Assembly (NCBI RefSeq): GCF_030704535.1
Contig: NC_081807.1
Location: 3,947,001 to 4,011,000, forward strand
DNA: 64,000 nucleotides
DNA from: Vitis vinifera
Taxonomy: Eukaryota; Streptophyta; Magnoliopsida; Vitales; Vitaceae
Reading direction: 5' to 3'
Part shown: positions 11,870 to 21,500 of the stretch, piece by piece
How the letters are laid out: every line of letters begins with the position of its first letter
Position numbering within the stretch: the stretch's first letter is position 1
Notes under the pieces: model-generated
The model's database searches: none
What the model was told of the DNA's origin: nothing
What the model saw: only the letters and a program-made list of their open reading frames with translations
Translations under genes and position numbers: made by a program

Positions 11870-12268
11870 TCTGAAAATGCTTGTATGAGGTGGATTGCCT
11901 TATTACTTCACTGAAGAACAGATACAAGAATTGTTTGATTCCATTAGACCCCTGTGTGGTTTTGATCTTGTCAAGGATAGAGACACAGGGAACTCTAAGG
12001 GATATGGTTTCTGTGTTTATCAAGATCCAGCTGTGACTGACATTGCTTGAGCTGCGTTTAATGGTTTGAAAACGAGTGATAAGACTCTCACAGTGCTTCA
12101 TGCCACAGTTGGAAGTGGACAAGCAAAATCAGAGCAAGATAATATATTGGCCCAGGCACAATAACATATAGCTATGCAGAAAGTTGCCTTGCAAGCTGGT
12201 GGTTTGAATTTCCCGGGAGTGGGATGATGGGAGTATGAAGAAATATTGGAGGGCATGAGAGGAATGAG
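11870..12268 (+). pseudogene. U2AF65 (large splicing-factor subunit) fragment
   Basis: In pieces of frame the DNA encodes the middle RRM of plant U2AF65. Recognisable parts are GGLPYYFTEEQIQELFDS-like, LCGFDLVKDRDTGNSKGYGF, CVYQDPAVTDIA, then SGQAKSEQDNILAQAQ and AMQKVALQAGGLNFPG. It jumps to EYEEILEGM-like near 12229-12260, skipping some thirty residues of the normal protein. There are frameshifts and in-frame stops (for example after VTDIA, and a TAA in the AQAQQ segment). It is a dead fragment with no introns visible in the retained part. Confidence 0.85.
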
Positions 12269-12394
12269 CCAAAGAGCAGTCCACAAGGCTATGTTTGAAT
12301 CTGTAGCATTAGCGGCAGCTAGTGTCCTCCAAATCTCCTCCACATGCACCAGAAAATTTATCATCTCCAGTGGGTAGTGTCTCATCTGGGAGAG

Positions 12395-12480
12395 TTTGAC
12401 AAGGCCTAAACTGTTAGAAACAATGACTTGGGTCTATTTTGGGGAATTTGTTGAAATTCAATTTGACAAGAATGGAGGAG
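12395..12480 (+). pseudogene. Myosin XI motor-domain fragment
   Basis: Two frames together match one conserved stretch of the plant myosin XI motor. KA-stop-TVRNND corresponds to NAKTVRNN, and FGEFVEIQFDKNG corresponds to FGKFVEIQFDKNG in the same order and spacing. Only about 28 residues remain and the frame is broken once between them. The identification rests on a short but very characteristic motif. Confidence 0.7.
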
Positions 12481-12619
12481 TACGAAGCATGAACTTCAGT
12501 TTCTGATATCAGGTTCACTTGATGGCCAAGTTCCCATTGGGAAATCACTACCAGAATCACCATCAGTTAGTGCTTCATGTTATATAAACTCCGTAGCATG
12601 GTGATGTAGTGAATCTAAT

Positions 12620-13045
12620 AATGGTGTTGGGAGTACTAATGGGCCTGCATTTGAGTGCATCTTGATGAAAGATTTCCTCAAGTCACTCTCCAAGAGGCTC
12701 AAAGGCAACATCGCTGGTTATGAGAACTACCATAGGGTCTATGTTCCTGAGAGACAGTCTCCTAAGTTTGATCCCAAGGAGCCTTTGCGGGTTTATGTTC
12801 TATTCCAGCATATACAGAAAATGCTGTCGGGCGAGATTACTGTCATTGCTGAGACTGGATATTCTTGGTTTAACTGTCAGAAACTGAAATTGCCTAGGAA
12901 ATGCAGATATGAGTTCCAAATGCAATACGGATCAATTGGTTGGTTAGTAGGCGTCACACTTGGGTATGTACAGGCCACGCCCAAGAAGAGGGTGATGATT
13001 TCTTGCATTGGTGATGGTAGTTTTTACGTGACTCTGCTAGATATC
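12620..13045 (+). pseudogene. Pyruvate decarboxylase fragment
   Basis: An almost open stretch of about 135 residues matches the C-terminal half of plant pyruvate decarboxylase. It runs from [20 protein letters not shown] through [34 protein letters not shown] and [15 protein letters not shown] to [10 protein letters not shown]. The thiamine-diphosphate-binding GDGS motif is retained (CIGDGSF), but the enzyme is otherwise missing. The match stops abruptly in DISxMI at about 13045, where an unrelated gene fragment begins. It cannot make a working enzyme. Confidence 0.85.
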
Positions 13046-13275
13046 TCTATAATGATCCTTTTGATAAGGAACAGGCAGTAGTAGCATTGTGGAAATGTTC
13101 ACTTGAAGGAAAGCAATATATTGATGCTGTAATGCAATCCTGAGGCTGCTTGAATCTCGCAGTAAATCTCCTTAAATCAGATTCCAGTTCTACTTGTGAA
13201 GCAGCTGCAGGCCTTCTACAAGAAATGGCTTCAATTAATCTATACAGAGAGTCAGCAGCAGAAAGCAGGGCAATC
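13040..13275 (+). pseudogene. Armadillo-repeat protein fragment
   Basis: In the frame starting at about 13046 the sequence reads [29 protein letters not shown], stop, GCLNLAVNLLKSDSSSTCEA, AAGLLQEMASINLYRESAAE. This is characteristic of a plant ARM-repeat superfamily protein (remembered similarity to the At1g23180 type). At least one in-frame stop is present. It is fused directly to the pyruvate decarboxylase fragment within an ATGAT word that both ends could share. Confidence 0.7.
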
Positions 13276-13800
13276 TGGGATTACTGATGCTGTTCATCAA
13301 CACTCCCCCACCCATTGCTATCATACCCATGCATATCACCAATTCCTACATATATATATTGCCATACCCCTCATACCCGTTATATCCCTACATTCTGCCA
13401 CTCATCCCACTATTCGATACCCATTCATTTACTAAATCACTTTTTAGCCATCCCACTCACTGTTTAAGTCCGTTTTTCTCATCACCATTCGTCACCCACG
13501 AATCCACTTCCTTTGCTTCCCTACATGTGATCATCCTCATCCGAATGCGCCCTTCATACTCGGCATCTTTCATTCATTTTTGACTCCATATCCATTTAAT
13601 CCCCTTTCCTACTCTATTTTACCCACATTCCTACTTCACTCTCCACATTTTCCCTTTCTTCCACCAACGAACGCGCCATTTTTATTGTCCTTCATCATCC
13701 AAGCCGTCATCCCAACTTTCATATGTTCCAAACTCATTATCCATCAAACCTCATGCATGGGATCTCGTTCTTCCTGTTCTTGGTTGTTAACATGGTATAT
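13276..13800. other. C/T-rich low-complexity stretch
   Basis: The + strand is strongly pyrimidine-biased, with many CCCAT, CCATTC and CATCC words. The long frames here are compositional, rich in His, Pro and Ser, and match no family I know. I see no gene. Confidence 0.5.
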
Positions 13801-14374
13801 ACCAATCCGATGAAAGGAAAGACAGAATCTGATAGATGGGTCAGGAAAGTGATCAATAAGTTGGTATGATTGACCTATGTTTGAACTCAAATGTCCTTCA
13901 TTGCTTCGTATTACACAGTGGTTGGCTGCTATGACAGTTTCGGCATTTCCATTGCTCATTGGGGTAGGGATATCGTGCTACAGGTTGAGAACTGGACTGC
14001 TTGCGTCATTGACTTTCTTGGTTTTGTTGCATTGGATAAACCAACAGGCTTTGCACATGCTATGAAGACGTGAAGTACCCATTATTCACAGGTGTATTGG
14101 GTCCAATTTGAATAATGTCTTGTGCCCAGACCTATGGAGACATGCTGCCCACCCAAGATCATGTTCGAACGGTCCCCTGACAGTCGTAGTACCAGCCACT
14201 GTTTGAATTGGGTTCCCTAGGAAACCACATTAAATATGATGGCTTAGACCAGGTTGAGAAAAATAATGCACCAGTTACTGATAATATTGTTGACAAGCAA
14301 GACAAACTAGAGAATGAGAAACACATGGATTCATTTCCAGATTTCGCCAGAGATTTGTGTTTGATAAAAATGTT
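13801..14374 (+). pseudogene. Unidentified gene-derived fragments
   Basis: Two stretches look protein-derived but were not recognised. About 13877-14073 is open in two frames, one reading VENWTACVIDFLGFVALDKP and the other hydrophobic (WLAAMTVSAFPLLIGVGISC). About 14208-14350 reads NAPVTDNIVDKQDKLENEKH. They lie between the ARM and TMEM45 fragments and are probably further members of the mosaic. Confidence 0.3.
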
Positions 14375-14697
14375 CTCGCGTCAGTTTCTTTGTGGCACAT
14401 ATGCAGCGCAGTAGTGGGATTTGTGATGAACCCAAAGGAGTTTCAGGTTCGGGTTTTGAACCCAGTGTCTGGTTTTGATGGAAGGCTTAGATACTTGGAG
14501 CTTTATGTGTTGGCAATCGGAGCTTTTATTGATATGTGCATAGAGTTTTTGTATTCAACTCGTCTCAAGTTCTTTGTGAATGGGGTCTTGAACCCATCTC
14601 ACACGAATGACTTTGAGCACTCTGGGATGCTTCTCATGTTCTTTATTTTCGGGGTCGTCGCCTTGTTCTCTCAGCAAACTGGGCTTGTCCAAAACTG
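14375..14697 (+). pseudogene. TMEM45/DUF716 membrane protein fragment
   Basis: The open stretch reads FVMNPKEFQVRVLNPVSGFD, RLRYLELYVLAIGAFIDMCI, EFLYSTRLKFFVNGVLNPSH, TNDFEHSGMLLMFFIFGVVA. This is the conserved core of plant DUF716 (TMEM45-like) multi-pass membrane proteins. Both the N-terminal start and the C-terminal helices of the family (about 270-300 residues) are missing, and the match ends at ALFSQQTG. It is a partial, presumably non-functional copy. Confidence 0.8.
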
Positions 14698-15160
14698 AAT
14701 AACCAATGCTCAATAGCCTTCACATAGCTCCGTTTCTGCCCTCACATACTTCCGGCGCGTGACTTGTTTGAATGAGAGCGACTTTCATTGCCAAATAGTT
14801 ACTTGGGGAACCGGTGACGTTACTCCTATTGCAGGATTGCTTGGCAAATCTCAATTCCAGATTCACTTAGGAGGGATCCTTGGCTGCTAATTGGAAGGCT
14901 TCAAGACAGAAGGAAGTGAAGAGTGATGACACCAGGGAAGTGACTTGATTATCTACTCTACACTTGCCTGCTCATGGCCCCAAAATTTCAGAAGTGGTAA
15001 AGAAGCTGGAAGACTGCAAGTTCTGAAATTGACCTAGCCTTTCAAGTTGGGTTCCATACATTGAAATAAGAGGCAGTAGCATGAGTTGTCCTCCAGAATG
15101 GCTCTATTCTCTGCATGGTGCATGGCCACCTTTGGGCCACAGTGCCATTTTCCCATTTCA
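14698..15160. other. Tail of the mosaic, no gene recognised
   Basis: This stretch has moderate GC and an exon-like texture (for example gggatccttggctgc at about 14867). No frame matches a family I know. It may be 3'-UTR-like sequence carried with the fragments. Confidence 0.3.
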
Positions 15161-16036
15161 CCATCTCTAATTTTGAAAAATATTCTTTTAAATCCCTTTC
15201 TTCAAATAATTTTCTAGATCTTAGTTTGTTTTAAAATAATTTCAAACTCATCCATTTTTCATCCTTAGTTGTTTTCTTAGGTTCTCAAAATCCCATTTTC
15301 AATAAATTTTGGTTGCCATTCTCTTTCCGGAAAGCCACTTTTGAATTTTCTTTGTTTTTTAAAATGTTTTAAAATACGCAAGAATCAAATTGTGTAATCC
15401 CTAGTTATGGAATTTACAGATTTGGTCCATGCAAAATAAATGGGCTTTGGTGGGGGCCCAACATCAAATAAAATTTCTTTAAAATAAAAATGAATTTTGA
15501 GTGGAGTGCCATGCGTGCCTTTGATGATTTTGTACTCGATTTAGTGACATGTGAGATATGTTTATGCTCTTTATTTTGCACTAACCCTCTCTCTTGATAG
15601 CGCGTAGTGGCTCGCTGCACAGGTACACACTCATTCCCACTCTGATTAGTCTATATGCGTTTTCTGACTCCCGTATGTGCATGTTTTGCTCTGAGTATTC
15701 ATTGATTTATTCATCCATTGCCATGTCAGCTTCATCTCATTAGTAGAGACCCGACTTAGGGACTTAGAGGGGTGCTACGGTCTTTACCGTACCTTCCCGA
15801 TAGGTAACCTGACCCCCGAACCCGATCCGGTTTTCGTAGATCACATTTTCCAAAATAAGGAGTCACACTTAGGGTTTTTCTTTCTTATTTTGTTTACCCT
15901 TTAAAAAAATAAAACAAAAATAAGTGGCGACTCCAAGTCTTTTTCTTAATCAATAAAAATCAAAATTTTCAAATAAAAATCGAGTTTCGCCATCAAGTGG
16001 GAAACGCATTCGAGCCATCGAAATGCGGGGTCCACA
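15161..16036 (+). mobile_element. Lone Ty3/gypsy LTR, Tat/Ogre-like (fossil)
   Basis: The 3' half carries the signature of grape-type Tat/Ogre LTRs: agagacccgacttaggg, gacccccgaacccgatccgg, aagtggcgactccaag, tcgagtttcgcc, and a gcggggtccaca end at 16036. The left border at about 15161 is approximate and no target duplication was found. No internal gag-pol region and no partner LTR was seen in the window, so this is a solo or truncated LTR. It looks old. Confidence 0.7.
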
Positions 16037-16284
16037 CCTTGCATCTCCTGTGTGGTCTCTTCTGTTGGATTATGGATTGCTACCATCTTCTTTATTTAAA
16101 TTTTTTGTTTTCCTCTTAGTTTGGGAAGTTGCATCAGAATTGCATTATGACATTTATTTCGTTACTATTTACTCTGTGAACTGATTTTGGAACTGAGCCA
16201 TTCTGTTTTCTTCATTTTGGTCACTATTTTGCCCTCTCTACCCTTCTGAAAAATGATAATGTAGTCTGGTGGATATACTCAAGT

Positions 16285-16579
16285 GGTGTTTGTTTTTTTT
16301 TTCTTTGACTTAAGTATAAATAAAACTTAATTTAACTTAACTCTAAATACAACTTAATAGTATTAAGTATTAAGTTGTTTGTTTTTTTTATTATTTTATT
16401 TCTATTCAGTATTAAGTATTAATAGGATGAAGGTTGTGTTGAGATTGTATTTTAATTGTTAAGTTATTTTTAGCATTCAACAAAAAAGCTAAATAAGTTG
16501 AAAAAAAAGTTAAAAACAAACAATCTAAAGTTTGAAAGCAAATTGCATTCAACATTAAGTTAAAAAAACAAACACTACC
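16285..16579. repeat. hAT-like MITE, family B copy 1
   Basis: The ends form an inverted repeat: ggtgtttgttttttt at the left and aaaaaaacaaacactacc at the right. The interior has repeated ttaagtattaagtt words. A related copy lies at 62343-62630. It is non-coding, and the target duplication was not resolved. Confidence 0.65.
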
Positions 16580-17736
16580 TTAGTGACCATTAATATTCAC
16601 ACAGTCTGTACAGACTGGCAATATAAGAAACTTATTTTGCTTTGGAATACCGTATTATATCTATTTACTTGAGTTAACATTTTGAGAGATTTCAGGGAAA
16701 ATATCCTTGTTTTGCCTTTTCTAAATTTCAATTCTCACCATTGTCTCTAAGTTGGTAATGTTGGTTAAGTCTACATGTCTCTTCTTTTTGGACCCTCGCT
16801 TAACATAAATGGCTTTTATGGATCTGCTATTTTTCTAAGCTATCTGGGATAGTGTGATCTAGGTTCCCCTGTTGGTATGATTTTTGCATAACTCCATTTT
16901 CTCTCATCCATTGATCCTCCTTCTATCAGAAAGCGAGCATTTGGAGAAGATAATAATGGAAACCAGCTTGATCAAAGACAAACAGGAGGAATGAAAGTCA
17001 TAGCACTCAAGAGGAAACCTTATCCTGATCTTTTATCACAGAGGAGAGATGAGTAATCAACCTTTCATCTTCTAGTTCAATCGGTGCATGTATAATTCCA
17101 TCTCTACTATGCTGCTTTTTCCAGAGTGAATTTGCAAGTGTTAAGTTATCCCACCATGCTGATCATCTACAATTCTTATCAGCATCATCACCATCACATA
17201 GAATGAAACATAATTTTGGGTGATTAAAATACACAAACTAGAATGTGTGGTTTTTGTTTTTTCATTATGTGCAGACTACAGATAATCAAGAATGGCAGGT
17301 TTCAAGGGATAATACAATCGAAGAACCAGCAACATTTGGAACAACAAAGAGGTTGGTGATGATTTTTACCCACAACTCTTAGCTTGATATATATTGTGAG
17401 ACTGATTTCCATACAACTCTTAAACCTTTTGAGATGACTAGTAGTTTCCAATAGCAGCCTCTCAATTATTTTTAATCCTGCACATAAAAGTTTCTAAGTC
17501 CTTACAAAACCAAAACTGCAGCCTTCTTAGTTTTCCCTCGCCTGCAACAACGCCATTTCTTTCCCTCTTTTCTGTTTTTTGGCTATGAGGTAATCTCAGC
17601 TCAATCCATGATGATGATAAACCATTCTATATTTTTGTGGGTCTGTAGCTTTGAGGAAGAAACTGAGGTAGTAGTGCTAGTGACTGTAATCATTCCCTTA
17701 ATTGCTACTACCTTTCTACTTGACAGGTGCAGAGTA
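16580..17736. other. Intergenic DNA with possible exon remnants
   Basis: Most of this is T-rich, intron-like DNA. Two islands look exonic. About 16930-17056, after a tctatcag acceptor-like site, reads KRAFGEDNNGNQLDQRQTGG, MKVIALKRKPYPDLLSQRRD and then a stop. About 17275-17352, after tgtgcag, reads NQEWQVSRDNTIEEPATFGT. I do not recognise the protein. These could be the last exons of a decayed gene or more captured fragments. Confidence 0.3.
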
Positions 17737-18215
17737 AAGCCTTGTTTGGGATATCATCTTTTTGGCTTTAGCTTGAGCTTGAAGCTGAAGTGGAAACTTA
17801 ATCTTTTCGTATTAATAAGTATTGAACATAAAATAGCTTCTTACATAAGCTAAAAGAAAGCTTACACGAGAGCTAATATTTTCCTGGCTTCCATATTAAG
17901 CTTTTCATTAAGCTATACATTCTTAAACAGAATGACCTAAATAGCTACACGACTCTTATTTAATTTATAAAAGAGCTTTTGACTTTTTAGAATTCGATCC
18001 AACATATTTAAATCAAGCTCTTATTAAGATTGTATTAACTTGAAATAACTTCCAAAACCCGATAATTGGACCTTGTTTGTACTAAGCTTTTGTTTTTGAC
18101 TTTAGTATATTTGAATTTTTTTAATAAGTATAAAATAAATTTTCATATAAGTTAAAATAAAGCTTATAATTGAAGTAATTTTCCTTTTTTTTTTAGATGC
18201 GAAGTCCAAACAGGC
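17737..18215. repeat. Possible hAT-like MITE upstream of HVA22k
   Basis: The left end (agccttgtttgggat) and right end (gaagtccaaacaggcct) are inverted GGCCTxTTTGG-type termini. The interior is rich in aagct/agctt words and codes for nothing. The right border abuts the HVA22k proximal promoter. The family assignment is tentative. Confidence 0.45.
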
Positions 18216-18241
18216 CTTGGATTCGATATGGACAAGGTTTA

Positions 18242-18261
18242 TGGGCCTGGAACCAGGCCCA
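18242..18261 (+). promoter_or_regulatory. Palindromic site II element in the HVA22k promoter
   Basis: TGGGCCTGG and its exact reverse complement CCAGGCCCA are separated by AA, giving two TGGGCC site II cores in a perfect 9-bp-arm inverted repeat about 250 bp before the HVA22k ATG. TGGGCC/GGCCCA elements are known TCP-factor sites in promoters of housekeeping plant genes. Confidence 0.6.
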
Positions 18262-18508
18262 AACCCGACGTTGATAAGTGTTTCGATGACAAGCTTGTTA
18301 CAGAAGGATTGAAAAATGATCCGACTATAAAGCGAAAAAGGAACAAAATTCAAATTTTCTTGTGGACACGTACTCCTTTACAGTTGGATATCCTCGACTA
18401 TTGGGAACCGTACTGTAACGAGACCATATCCTTTTTTATTCAAACGCGAAATCATCTTCTTCAAAATGTGAATCTGGAATTTTAGGGTTTTCTTCGCAAA
18501 TCCCCGTT

Positions 18509-21500
18509 ATGGCCCTTTTCGGATCCAATGTCTCAAGCGAGGTGAGAGCCTTCGATCTTAATCTTTCTCTCAGAGTCTGTTTGATTTCCTACAATATGTA
18601 GGAAAGTAATAGAATTTCAATTCTGAGAATCGAAACCCTATTTGGCATAATTTTTTTTTCCGCTCAAACATCTTTAAACATAAAATCGAAAATTTGATTT
18701 GTTTCGTTTTGGCTTTTTTTCTTTCGCCTTCCCAGCAACCAAACGAAGTTTAAGTCTGGGATGGGTATCCGTCTCGATTATTATTATTATTATTAGTTAG
18801 TAGTATTTTTTTTTTTACAACTATTTGTGGTCTTGGGGTTTTTAATCAGAGTTTAACGTTGTGGATCGGTATGGCCTTCGTTTGTTGTTGAGAAAACTGT
18901 GGAATGGGAAAGGTTAAAATTTTGAAGTTGATGGCTTGTGTTGTTTGATTTTGATTTTCAATAAAGGAAGAGGTCATTGTAGCCAATCTGGAGGACTGTA
19001 GTGTTCTCCCTTTTGAGTGGAGGTTTTTGTTTATCATGTTGCACATATTGAAGAACCTAACTTTTACATTTTTTATTTTAATCTTTCCCCCCCTTTTTTT
19101 TTCAGCAACCATTTGTTTAGAGTATTTGAAGATTGGGATGGTTTACTTTTTGAATTTTATTAGTGCTAACCTGTACAATTTGGATACAGTGATGACTTTG
19201 ATGCAGTTAGAGTGAATAAATTTTGTTATTATTTACCCATTTGTTAGAAAAAAAAACCTTGTTGTCTCACGTATCTTTCTAATTTTTATGATGTTGAGAT
19301 GGTGAAACTTGAAGATTATTTACCACCTATGCAGGTTGGATTGCGGTTGCTCCTTTGTCCACTTGGTTCCAATGTTGTGGTCCGAACAGCATGGTAAACT
19401 CTAAATTCAGGTTGTTTGTTTACAGATAAAGGGCTCTTTTGTACTTTATGAGTTTTAATTAGGATTAAAGTTATCATGGAGATGATTTGTGTGCAGCCTT
19501 TCTGTTTAAACTGATTCTATAACTTGTTAGTACAACAACAGAGAGGATACAAACAGTAATACATACTTAGAGCTTTGTTAATTTCAATATTTGTTTGTAT
19601 GGATGATGGTAAGTTTATTGTTTTATAATTTTTTATGGGAACTTAGCCTTTTCCATCTTTTTTCTCTTTAAACCTTTTGATTGCCCTGCTTGCTTGAAGC
19701 AACATGGGATATGTTTAGCCTAGTCCATAAAGCAAATTCTCATGAAAAAGTAAAGCAAGATAAGACCTATCACTCATTTATGAAAGCATCATTAATATTT
19801 TGCTCTTGCAGCTGTTCTGTGGGAATTGTTTTTCCTGTTTATTCTACATTTAAAGCAATTGAGAAGAAAGATCAAAATGAGCAACAGAGGTGGCTTGTGT
19901 ACTGGGCAGGTTAATGATATTCTTTGACTTTCTCTTAGTATTGTATGCTGATCCGTTTTTCTTAAGTTGCTGAATTCATGCTCTTTTGCTGTTTCGTGTT
20001 GGAATCAATTCCTGAATTAGCATGGTCAATGTATTTCTATGTTTGTAGTTTCAAAAGAGAGGTGGAAGAGAAGATTGAGGGAGGGAGGAAGGGCAATGGA
20101 TCATTTTAATTTTTTATACACTTTTAATTATTTTCTAGGTTTCCAAATTATCAATCTCTCTTTTTTTTTTTTTTTTTGTAGAAATAAAGCTTTGTTCGAA
20201 AGAGAGTAAGGGAATGGATTGTTTTTTAATTGTTTTCTAGGATACAAATTGTTTTCCAAACACACAACTTTTAATCTTTTTTTAGGTTTCCAAATTATCA
20301 ACCTTTTTTTTCATTCAGTATAACATAAAGCTTTATTGAAAGAAGCAAGAAAAATATTCTTTATTAGTGTTGTCAAAAGCAAAAGGCGATATCAAAGTGA
20401 TAAGACTCCTTTTAGCCTAAGGCGAAAGGTGGAAAATAAGGCGATAGCCTAACTATAGTAAGACAATAAAAAACACACATATATTTACCTATTCAATATT
20501 CAACTGATATAAGGGTTGTCTTCAACAATCAACACTATTAATTTTTCATCACTCATGATGTCTTATAAAATTAACAAAATAGTAATAATTATTGAAAGTG
20601 TTAAATATTATACCCCATATTATAAAAAAAATCATATTGTTTAAAGATATTCATCCTATCTAAATGTATATTCTAATTTTTCAAACATCTAAAAAGCAAA
20701 ATAAAAAACAAAATAAGAGATTGAACATTCTAGAGAACCTTTAGGCATCATCATTATAGTCATTATTGAAATTAAAATTGCCATTACTTCCATCAAGACT
20801 AGATTGATAACCCTCCATCTTATTATCTCTATGATTGATAATATAATATTTTATCTTATACTTTGTTTAATCCACTGCTGGATTGAATGAAATTATAATC
20901 TAAGTATGTTTAATCTTAATTCATGGTCAAAGGCAGAGCCTTTATGCCTTGTGCCTTATCCCAAGGCGATTGCCTCTTTGAAGTCGCCTTGCCTAGGTCT
21001 TCAAAAGGCGACTTTTATCTACCCTGTCTGGCCTGATGGCCTAGGCGACCTAGGCGATCGTCTTTGATAACATTGTTCTTTATTATAGAAAACTACAAAA
21101 AGGAAAAGCCAAAACACAAGGGAACATCCTTCTAGAAAAAGGACCAATACCTAAGGGTGAGAATGCCTTCTAAACTCTTCAAGCATCACAGTTCCCTTCT
21201 TGGATGAAGGTCTGGACGGTCATTGTTGGATTGCAGAATCCTCATAAGGATAATATGCATTAAGCAAGGCTCCCAACCATTTTCATAGTATGATTAACTT
21301 CCTGGGTCCTGCACTGTTAGTTGAAGCCTATTTGATGATAATATAGGAGTCCCCTTCCCTAACATCTCCTACTGCACAAGACTACCTAAAGTGCCTGTGT
21401 CTCTGTAGAATTTCTGTAACCCATATGTTCTCCAACAAAATACTCTACCCACATTTCCAAGCGCATCCGTCAAAGTTAAATTTTACCACTGAATTTGAAG

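Noticed and set aside
13287-13813. Overlapping plus-strand frames rich in Pro, His, Ser, Phe
   Set aside because: They come from C/T-rich low-complexity DNA, and three overlapping frames are open at once, which points to base bias.
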